Assembly: GCA_947496705.1 (NCBI GenBank)
Contig: CANMDW010000020.1
Span: forward strand, 34,258-98,257
Reading direction: 5' to 3'
Length of the DNA: 64,000 nucleotides
Origin: an uncultured Aquimarina sp.
GTDB taxonomy: Bacteria > Bacteroidota > Bacteroidia > Flavobacteriales > Flavobacteriaceae
The first letter of the stretch is position 1; every line of letters starts with the position of its first letter. This document shows positions 49,202 to 56,843 of this stretch, piece after piece. The notes below the pieces were generated by a model that saw only the letters and a program-made list of their open reading frames with translations, did not search any database and was not told the DNA's origin. Made by a program: the position numbers and the translations under genes.

Positions 49202-49839
49202 TTGAAACATTTAAAAAATTAATTCCAAAAATAAAGAAAATGTCTGTACCGGGAGAATCTTCACATTTTATTATGGCTCCTGAAATGCGAATACGGGAGC
49301 TTAACAGTTATAAAATTGAAGAAAGAAACCCCCGACATGCTGCTGTAATGATGCTTTTTTATCCAAAAGATATCGATGCTCATATTGCTCTTATTTTAAG
49401 ACCAGAATATGAGGGGGTGCACTCTGGACAGATTGCTTTACCTGGCGGTAAGGTAGAGATATATGATCTCAGTTATACAGAAACGGCATTGCGTGAGACC
49501 CAGGAAGAAGTAGGGGTGTATACTCATACTGTTCAGGTAGTAAAGCCGTTGACAAAAGTATATATCCCTCCTTCAAATTTTTGGGTGCATCCATTTTTGG
49601 GTTTTACCGAAAAAAGACCTGATTTTGTGCTGCAAAAAGAAGAAGTGGCAGCAGTAATTGAAGTTCCTTTGGCAGAATTGCTTAATGAGAATAATGTGAG
49701 TTCACAAAAGTTATCGACATCGTATGCAAAAAATATCGAGGTACCTTCCTTTGAATTAAATGGTTATACCGTTTGGGGAGCAACTGCAATGATGCTTAGT
49801 GAGCTTAAAATGTTTTTAAAGATGTCTATAGACCGATGA
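49195..49839 (+). CDS. NUDIX hydrolase (CoA pyrophosphatase-like)
   Basis: HSGQIALPGGKVEIYDLSYTETALRETQEEVGV Nudix box. Confidence 0.92.
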   Translation: MTFETFKKLIPKIKKMSVPGESSHFIMAPEMRIRELNSYKIEERNPRHAAVMMLFYPKDIDAHIALILRPEYEGVHSGQIALPGGKVEIYDLSYTETALRETQEEVGVYTHTVQVVKPLTKVYIPPSNFWVHPFLGFTEKRPDFVLQKEEVAAVIEVPLAELLNENNVSSQKLSTSYAKNIEVPSFELNGYTVWGATAMMLSELKMFLKMSIDR

Positions 49840-49881
49840 TTTTGTATCTTTGACGTTCTAAATTCAACCTGTTTTTTATAT

Positions 49882-50685
49882 ATGGGATTATTTAAAAGAA
49901 ATCCTTTTGGTCATATTTTATTTTTGAAGAAGTGGTTAATCCGTATCATGGGATCCCTAACGCATAGGCGTTATAGAGGTTTTAATGAATTGCAAATAGA
50001 AGGAAGTGAAATTTTTAAGGACCTTCCCGAAAATAATGTATTATTTGTCTCCAATCACCAAACGTATTTTGCCGATGTAGTAGCCATGTTTCATGTGTTT
50101 AATGCAAGTTTAAGTGGCCGTACAGATTCTATCAAAAATATTGGGTATCTCTGGAAACCGAAGCTAAACTTATATTATGTAGCTGCAAAAGAAACCATGA
50201 GAGCTGGATTATTGGCAAGAGTTCTTGCCTATGCAGGTGCAATAACCGTAGAGCGCACATGGAGAGAGAAAGGGCAGGATATTAACCGCCAGGTAAAAAT
50301 GAGCGATATCACCAATATTTCCAGGGCTTTAGACGACGGATGGGTAATCACGTTCCCTCAAGGCACTACAAAGCCTTTTAAACCCATTCGTAAAGGTACT
50401 GCACATATCATTAGAAAATACAAACCCATAGTGATCCCCATTGTTATTGATGGTTTCAGAAGATCTTTTGATAAAAAAGGAGTAGTGATCAAAAAGAAAG
50501 GTATTTTGCAATCGATGGTCATCAAACCACCTCTTGATATTGATTATGAAAATGATTCTATCGATGATATTGTAGAAAAATTAGAATATGCCATTGAGCA
50601 GCATCCCTCTTTCCTTAAAGTTATTCCTCAAGAAATATTAGAAGCCGAGGAAGAATTAAACAAAAAAAGACGTTGGGAGTATTGA
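49882..50685 (+). CDS. 1-acyl-sn-glycerol-3-phosphate acyltransferase-like
   Basis: VLFVSNHQTYFADV (NHxxxxxD); ITFPQGTTKPFKPIRKGTAHI. Confidence 0.9.
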   Translation: MGLFKRNPFGHILFLKKWLIRIMGSLTHRRYRGFNELQIEGSEIFKDLPENNVLFVSNHQTYFADVVAMFHVFNASLSGRTDSIKNIGYLWKPKLNLYYVAAKETMRAGLLARVLAYAGAITVERTWREKGQDINRQVKMSDITNISRALDDGWVITFPQGTTKPFKPIRKGTAHIIRKYKPIVIPIVIDGFRRSFDKKGVVIKKKGILQSMVIKPPLDIDYENDSIDDIVEKLEYAIEQHPSFLKVIPQEILEAEEELNKKRRWEY

Positions 50686-50964
50686 CCTGTATCATTCCTC
50701 CCGAAATTAGGGCAGTAAGTTAAGTTCAAAAATTACTTACATTAATTTCATTATAGTACAGAAGCGATCCTGGTAGTTATCGGGATCGGCTTAAAACCGG
50801 GATAGTGCAGATGTAAGGTATTAAGGCGCTATCGGGTTTATTTTGTAGAAATCAGCTTAGAATATTAGAGCGCAGCTGCGCAAATTCGTGCCATCGGGTG
50901 TATACTCATTGATTATTTTGTTGTTTTTGTACTGTTTATCAATTGAAACCAGGATGCGTTCATA

Positions 50965-51043
50965 TACTCAAGTAGTTTGCTTCAAATACTTAAGAGTAAT
51001 TTTTTTTTGCTTTTGATCAAACGATACAGTACTCAAGTAGTTT
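50965..51043. promoter_or_regulatory. three near-identical short motifs, possible operator cluster
   Basis: TACTCAAGTAGTTT (50965-50978), TACTTAAGAGTA (50987-50998), TACTCAAGTAGTTT (51030-51043). Confidence 0.4.
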
Positions 51044-51190
51044 TATCTATAGAATAGGCTATTGGGTAATATAATGTATTCCTGATCACAAAATCCATAA
51101 CCTTTTACAATTGTGGATTTGTTACTTTTTACTCATACATGCCAATCTTTGACACTACTAGTGTGACACTAGCAGTAGCGATCAACAGGA

Positions 51191-51304
51191 CGCTATGGAA
51201 TAGCGGGTGATATTGAACAGCTTGATGAAGATACTAAAAATAAACTGTTCTTTCTGATTGATAATGTGATACAGAACTATAAAACTAAACAAGCTTTCTC
51301 GTAA
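51191..51304 (+). pseudogene. C-terminal tail of an XRE-type HTH regulator (remnant)
   Basis: RYGIAGDIEQLDEDTKNKLFFLIDNVIQNYKTKQAFS*; resembles the C-terminal LPEEDKxxIxxxIDxxLxxxKxKxAxx tail of XRE-family regulators; no HTH or start upstream. Confidence 0.6.
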
Positions 51305-51307
51305 AAC

Positions 51308-51352
51308 ATAAAAAAACCCACAACATTTTACTGTTATGGGTTCTTCGTTTTT
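51308..51352. terminator. terminator-like hairpin
   Basis: AACCCACAACA-TTTTAC-TGTTATGGGTT with flanking A and T tracts. Confidence 0.75.
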
Positions 51353-51362
51353 AATTTATTAT

Positions 51363-51929
51363 TTATTCATTATCGGGTATATATTCATACTCCTTTAACG
51401 CTTCTAACTCTTTGGCAACCTTTGATTGCCATTCTTGCTGCCTATCATAGTTTAGCAATACTTCATCATCATATTTGTCTTGGTATGCATCACATTCTTT
51501 AAATATAGAATCTACAATGTCCATATACTCATAAATATTTAATATTTCTCTTGCTTTTAGATCAAGAACTTCTTTTCTTATTTTTCTTGCATGCAACTCT
51601 GCAATATCAAAATGTATTTGTTCATGTTCTAAAATCTTAATATCGTCTGTTATTGTCCATCCACGGTATTTATTAAAGTAAAGTGTGACATCTACAATAG
51701 GCAAGTCTTCAGGAGTTTTTTGGAAAAAGTTTTCTTTAAATTCTATACCACAAGCAGCTACTTGATGGATTAAATGTACATCTTTAGGTTGCTGCTTTAC
51801 TCCTTTAAAATCATCCCAGCATAGTTTCCTATCCTTTTGCCATAATATCAAACTATCATTTTCTATAACAACTTCTTGTGCAAAAGAACTATAGCTAATT
51901 AAAAATAATATAATGATAAAATGTCGCAT
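51363..51929 (-). CDS. secreted DUF922-like protein with HExxH motif
   Basis: Signal peptide MRHFIIILFLISYSSFAQ; DRKLCWDDFKGVKQQP; ILEHEQIHFDIAELHARKIRKEV. Confidence 0.75.
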   Translation of the reverse strand: MRHFIIILFLISYSSFAQEVVIENDSLILWQKDRKLCWDDFKGVKQQPKDVHLIHQVAACGIEFKENFFQKTPEDLPIVDVTLYFNKYRGWTITDDIKILEHEQIHFDIAELHARKIRKEVLDLKAREILNIYEYMDIVDSIFKECDAYQDKYDDEVLLNYDRQQEWQSKVAKELEALKEYEYIPDNE

Positions 51930-51932
51930 TAC

Positions 51933-52427
51933 TTATTGATTGTTTATGATTTTAAAGTTTTGTGAGTTTCTACGTGTGTTAGATTGTTTTCTTTTTTCAA
52001 AAATAATTTCTCCTTGTCTGGCACGAACCCTACTAGGATTAATCCCTCTTCGAGTCAAAAACTGTACTATTTTACGTCCTCTTTTACTAGATTGACTTCT
52101 TGCCCGTTGTTCAAAATTGGGATCGTTTCGCAAAGAGTTCGCCCCTGTATAATTTATATATACTTCTAATTTTATTTGCGGGTAATCTACCAAAGTCTTT
52201 ATAATTGCATTTAAGGTACGTTTGGTCATAGCATCAATTGCAAGATCTGTGCCATCTCCTGTAAATTGAATATGGGTAGGCACAGATATATTTGAACCAG
52301 CAGGTATTGGCGTTCTAGTTCGATTAAAATTAAAACTAGGAACAGAAGGTCTAGGATCGGGGTAGATAACCAATTGCTTAAAAGAGTCATTGAGGTACAG
52401 CAAATGGATGACAACGATAAAGAACAT
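51933..52427 (-). CDS. OmpA-like C-terminal module, probably an orphan (N-terminally truncated) Rhs C-terminal segment
   Basis: THIQFTGDGTDLAIDAMTKRTLNAIIKTLVDYPQIKLEVYINYTGA...RGRKIVQFLTRRGINPSRVRARQGE; first ~20 aa are antisense to the XRE remnant at 52383-52484. Confidence 0.55.
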   Translation of the reverse strand: MFFIVVIHLLYLNDSFKQLVIYPDPRPSVPSFNFNRTRTPIPAGSNISVPTHIQFTGDGTDLAIDAMTKRTLNAIIKTLVDYPQIKLEVYINYTGANSLRNDPNFEQRARSQSSKRGRKIVQFLTRRGINPSRVRARQGEIIFEKRKQSNTRRNSQNFKIINNQ

Positions 52428-52484
52428 ATCCTATATACCCTAGATGCACTGATCAAAAATGTAAAACTTAAATCTATTGCATAA
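52383..52484 (+). pseudogene. second C-terminal tail of an XRE-type regulator (remnant)
   Basis: RVIEVQQMDDNDKEHILYTLDALIKNVKLKSIA*; preceding in-frame codons read NQLLK but no HTH. Confidence 0.6.
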
Positions 52485-52518
52485 AAAAACGGCTACATTT
52501 CTGTAACCGTTTCTTAGT
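52483..52518. terminator. terminator-like hairpin
   Basis: AAAAAAACGGCTACA-TTTC-TGTAACCGTTTCTT. Confidence 0.7.
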
Positions 52519-52532
52519 ATTCAGTTGTTTAT

Positions 52533-52904
52533 TCAATCCACTGCATCTAATAAACTTAGGTCTTCCCAAACATCAACATAGCTAGCATCATCTGCTACTA
52601 AAAACCTCCAGCCAGGCTCAAGACCTAAGAACTTTATTATATCAGGGTAAGTTTCTATTAAGTGATGTAAATGCACTGGTTCAAAAAAAGTGTCATCACT
52701 TTTGTCAAAATCTTCTCCTGACCAAATGTACCAACCAGTTGTTTGGTCATGTAAAGGATGACGCAGACCATTGATAGGATTTTGTTTTGGGTCAAAGCCT
52801 CTTCCTAAGCCTATAAACATCTCCCAGTCAGCTTCTACATAATTTGCATCATATTGAGCACAAATTGCTTTTTGCTCTTCTATATACTTACTGATTAAGT
52901 CCAT
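52533..52904 (-). CDS. putative immunity protein (Rhs-associated)
   Basis: GWYIWSGEDFDKSDDTFFEPVHLHHLIETYPDIIKFLGLEPGWRFLVADDASYVDVWEDLSLL; small acidic protein downstream of toxin gene. Confidence 0.65.
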   Translation of the reverse strand: MDLISKYIEEQKAICAQYDANYVEADWEMFIGLGRGFDPKQNPINGLRHPLHDQTTGWYIWSGEDFDKSDDTFFEPVHLHHLIETYPDIIKFLGLEPGWRFLVADDASYVDVWEDLSLLDAVD

Positions 52905-52937
52905 GTTCTTCCCCCTCTTCTAAGGAACAGCAAACAT

Positions 52938-53228
52938 TTAAGCTTGTTCAGATATAATCCAATCAGACAAATCAGAAGTTCTTCTAGCTTCTTGTCCTAT
53001 CTCTAATTCAATTTTGAATAGCTTAGTGTCTAGCTTTAATATGCTTCCTAATTTTACTAATAACATTTTTTCCATATCATAATCCCCATTGTCACAATGA
53101 AATTGCCAGATTGATCCACCTTCCTCATCATCATCATGTGACATATATAGGATGGGCATTCCTTCATTCATTACATAGGTAGATGTTACTACCATTATAT
53201 CTTTGTCTAAATTGCTTAATGATGCCAT
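52938..53228 (-). CDS. putative immunity protein directly downstream of Rhs-HNH toxin (DUF2185/Imm33-like possible)
   Basis: VVTSTYVMNEGMPILYMSHDDDEEGGSIWQFHCDNGDYDMEKMLLVKLGSIL...; start overlaps the toxin stop by 13 nt. Confidence 0.65.
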   Translation of the reverse strand: MASLSNLDKDIMVVTSTYVMNEGMPILYMSHDDDEEGGSIWQFHCDNGDYDMEKMLLVKLGSILKLDTKLFKIELEIGQEARRTSDLSDWIISEQA

Positions 53229-56200
53229 TTATCTCTATTATTTTTTCTTGTTCTTAATTGTAAATTTGTATTTACTCTTGTTCCTCCATTTTTTACTGAT
53301 TGAATATGATCAACCTGTGCTTCATTTGGAGGAGGAGTTACTCCTCTTACGGACTTTTTAGAATCAACCATAGCTTCCCCAGTAACATCATCTCTTAAAG
53401 AACCTCTATTATGAGTTCTATTTGCAGCTTTCATTTCTCTAACTTGTCGAGGTGTAGGCTTAGTAGAAGCATTCACATTTTTAGGATTTGCAATATTACT
53501 ATAGTCAGTAGGTCCATTCCAACTAGGTTTACCAGTACTTTTACTTGTTGAAACAAGGTCATCAGCTTTACTAACAATATTCGTGCCTTTAGTAACACTT
53601 GAAACTAAACCATCAGTTGCAACAGCAGCTGCAACATCAACAGCAACACCAGCAGCCCAATCCATAACAGCTTCTTGTCTACTAACTCCTTCTGATGCTG
53701 ATATTTGATCAATTGAAGACTCTACAGAATTACCAACAGCATTTGCAACACCAGCTACATCTCCATTTGCTGCTGCTCTTGCACCGTTTCCTAAATTTTC
53801 ATTATTACTTATACTTGTTACAGCAAGAGCAACATTTACAGAAGCACTATTACTAGCTAAAGTTTTTATTGAGTTCCATAAACTTTTAGCTTTGCGCACA
53901 ACTGCATTACCTAAACGTTGTCCTGGAGTTTTATGACTTCCTCCATTTCCTCCACCACCATTAGCAAAAGGCATATTCCCATCTGGATCAACAAAGAACA
54001 CAGGATTATCAAACCCATAATTATATGGTGAGTGTCTACGCATCTTTTCTGCTAGAGGATCAAGATTCATCCATCTACCAAGTGCAGGATCATAATTTCT
54101 TGCAGTAATATCTATCCAACCTAGCCCTATCTCATCCTGTTCTTCTTTATTACCAAAACCATAAGTATGATTTCTACCTCTAAGTACATCATTATACCCC
54201 TTATGTGTTAACCCAAAAGGATAATAATTCTTCTCTTGTACAATCTCATCCTGGGTAATGCTACCATCTTTATTGGCATCCTTGTAGGATAATCTAATAT
54301 TATCCAGATGATCTTTAAATTGATAGACATACTTATACCCATCTGCTTCTTTTTCTACAATCCCTTCTGGTTGATTAAAGAACTCAAGATTCCCATTTTT
54401 ATAAACGTAATTACCAGCATACTCCGTATTTGTTACAGAACTTCCCTCAGTGGTCATCTTTTTTAATTTTACCCCTGTGGCATCGTAAATATAGGTAATA
54501 TTTCCATTGTGCTCACTATTGGAGATGGTAACATTGGTTGGTAAATTTAAATGGTTATAGGTAATATCGGTAATGCCTTTGTTTTGGTCTACAATCATGT
54601 TCCCATTGAGGTCGTACTCAAAATCATTATCAGTATTAGTACCATCTTTAAAGCCATAGGTTTTATTCCCGGTATCGGTTACTTTGAGGAGCTTATTTCC
54701 ATGATCATAATCATACCCCAATACATCCATAGTATTGAAACTGGATGCGTTTTGCCAACCGTTTCTGTTTAGGGATAAGATATTGCCCATTTTATCGTAG
54801 CTGATGTTGCTTACATTATATTTCCCATCATTACTGGTGGCACTCAATAAGCGGTTGAGCGCATCATAGATATAGGTATAGTTTCTTGCAATGTTATCAT
54901 TGGCTGTTTTCCAGGAAGTTTTTGAGATATTACCATTATATAATGGGTTTGCACCTGTATTATAGTCTAGAGCAAAACCAAATAATGCTCCATTTGCTGT
55001 AGTACCTTTGTTTATAGCAGTTAGCCATCCTCTTACGTTGTAATCATATTTCACATCCTGCAATCCACCACCTACTTTTTTACTAGTGAGTTGTCCAAGA
55101 GCATCATAGCTGTTTTCTGCAATGACTTCTTCGTTTTGCGTATTGATCTTTTGGGTTTGGGTAAGCAGCCTCCCCACATGATCATATTCAAAGGTGTCTA
55201 TAGTTACAATGGGTGCGTTACCTTCTTTGGTATGGGTGGTTTTGGTTTGTAATACTTTCCCCGTAAAATCATATTGGGTCTCTATAACATCTGTGGTGTT
55301 AAGATACTCATTGATACTGGCCACATAAATGGGCCGTGATTTTTGATCATAATAGGTTACGGTGGTGATCCATTGTATGGGACTTGCCGTTTCCAGTATC
55401 CTTACTTTACTCCCGGTAGCCAGGCTTTTTGTATTGATATTAACGGGTTGCCCCAGAACGGTTTGCGGGTTTGCAAGCTCAGGGGCCGGTTCACTCTGTA
55501 AAAATAGATAATCATCATAGTAATTCACGGTATAGATATCCATACCTCCTGTAGGTCTGGCGTCTTTACTGTAGTACACCTGTATATTGTCCATGGTATT
55601 TGGGGTTGCTATCCGGGTTTCATAATGCAAAGTAGCTTGATTATATCTGCTGCGAATAACATTTAGGGTACTGTTGTTTGAGGTTAATCCGGTATAGGCT
55701 ACCCTTCCAAAGGCATCATATTTGGTAAATTGCCATAGGTGATAGGGTAGGCCGGAATTTTCTTTTCTTAAGTCGGCATGTTGTGTTAATACCGGTTGAT
55801 CGAGTTTGTTATACACGATATATTCCCAATCTTTGCCCGGGGTTTTCTTTTCGATCAGGCGGTTTCTGTGATCGTATTTGTATTGATAACACAGTTCGGT
55901 AAGCTCACTATCTGATACCCCATCGTTCACAATTACTTTTGGTGGGATCACATAGGTGAGGTTGCCAAAATCGTCGTAGACATAGTAGGTGTCGTGCTCA
56001 CCCCCTCCGCCTTCGCCTGATGAGGGGGAGGAGCTAGTATATGTTCTTTTAAGGATCACTCTGCCGAGTTTGTCTTTGTATTCTCTGGTGGTATGTAGGT
56101 CGCCATCTGCGGGTTTCCAGTTTTCATCTTTGGTGATGGTGATATAGAGTTCACCAGCTGTATAGTGCCCTTCTTTTTTTAAGGTTGGTGCTTTCGTATT

Positions 56201-56806
56201 GCGGGGATTGGCAAATTCCACTTTAAAATAGGCCACCTCATTAGCGGTATTGGTTTTCCAATCAAATTTAATAGTATGATCGGTATCGCTATTGTGGTCG
56301 GCTTTCCATGCTTTTCCCGGTGCACCCTGCTCGGTGACCCTATTAAGTGGGGAGGGTTCAAACACAGTCTCGCTATAGGCATTGATCTCTTCCAGGTTCA
56401 TTCCCGAAAAATCATCACCGTAGGTATTTTGATAATAGGGGTTGATGTCTTCGGTTACATTTACCGGATCATAGATCCCCCCGATGGTACCCCCTTCAAA
56501 AGGCAGGTACTGTTTGGTTTGCCTTCCGTAGGCATCATACGCGGTATGGGTGATGATATCCCTGCTATCGGGGGAGGCTTTGATGGCCCGTTGCTGCAAT
56601 AGGCGGCCCAACCCGTCAAAGTAGGTGATTTGCTGGATATGCCGCTTCTGGGCAGGTTCATTGTCCCCACCTACATTCATCAGGTTTTCTATGGTCACGG
56701 GTTGCTGTGGGGTGATGGTATGGATATAGTTTTTATCTGATAGTATCACTTGTCCAAAACAAATATGGGAGAGCATGACTATTACTATGGTTATGATATA
56801 TTTCAT
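53216..56806 (-). CDS. Rhs-repeat protein with C-terminal HNH nuclease toxin domain
   Basis: Signal peptide at MKYIITIVIVMLSHICFGQ; DUF6443-like ITYFDGLGRLLQQ; YD repeats; core YNDVLRGRNHTYGFGNKEEQDEIGLGWIDITARNYDPALGRWMNLDPLAEKMRRHSPYNYGFDNPVFFVDPDGN; C-terminal EAQVDHIQSVKNGGTRVNTNLQLRTRKNNRDK. Confidence 0.95.
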   Translation of the reverse strand: MKYIITIVIVMLSHICFGQVILSDKNYIHTITPQQPVTIENLMNVGGDNEPAQKRHIQQITYFDGLGRLLQQRAIKASPDSRDIITHTAYDAYGRQTKQYLPFEGGTIGGIYDPVNVTEDINPYYQNTYGDDFSGMNLEEINAYSETVFEPSPLNRVTEQGAPGKAWKADHNSDTDHTIKFDWKTNTANEVAYFKVEFANPRNTKAPTLKKEGHYTAGELYITITKDENWKPADGDLHTTREYKDKLGRVILKRTYTSSSPSSGEGGGGEHDTYYVYDDFGNLTYVIPPKVIVNDGVSDSELTELCYQYKYDHRNRLIEKKTPGKDWEYIVYNKLDQPVLTQHADLRKENSGLPYHLWQFTKYDAFGRVAYTGLTSNNSTLNVIRSRYNQATLHYETRIATPNTMDNIQVYYSKDARPTGGMDIYTVNYYDDYLFLQSEPAPELANPQTVLGQPVNINTKSLATGSKVRILETASPIQWITTVTYYDQKSRPIYVASINEYLNTTDVIETQYDFTGKVLQTKTTHTKEGNAPIVTIDTFEYDHVGRLLTQTQKINTQNEEVIAENSYDALGQLTSKKVGGGLQDVKYDYNVRGWLTAINKGTTANGALFGFALDYNTGANPLYNGNISKTSWKTANDNIARNYTYIYDALNRLLSATSNDGKYNVSNISYDKMGNILSLNRNGWQNASSFNTMDVLGYDYDHGNKLLKVTDTGNKTYGFKDGTNTDNDFEYDLNGNMIVDQNKGITDITYNHLNLPTNVTISNSEHNGNITYIYDATGVKLKKMTTEGSSVTNTEYAGNYVYKNGNLEFFNQPEGIVEKEADGYKYVYQFKDHLDNIRLSYKDANKDGSITQDEIVQEKNYYPFGLTHKGYNDVLRGRNHTYGFGNKEEQDEIGLGWIDITARNYDPALGRWMNLDPLAEKMRRHSPYNYGFDNPVFFVDPDGNMPFANGGGGNGGSHKTPGQRLGNAVVRKAKSLWNSIKTLASNSASVNVALAVTSISNNENLGNGARAAANGDVAGVANAVGNSVESSIDQISASEGVSRQEAVMDWAAGVAVDVAAAVATDGLVSSVTKGTNIVSKADDLVSTSKSTGKPSWNGPTDYSNIANPKNVNASTKPTPRQVREMKAANRTHNRGSLRDDVTGEAMVDSKKSVRGVTPPPNEAQVDHIQSVKNGGTRVNTNLQLRTRKNNRDKWHH

Positions 56807-56843
56807 CTGTTCTTTTTTATTGTTTTTAATTATAAGTGCTGTT

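Noticed and set aside
51160-51180. ACTAGTGTGACACTAG palindrome as a recombinase site
   Set aside because: Short, single occurrence and no recombinase gene nearby.
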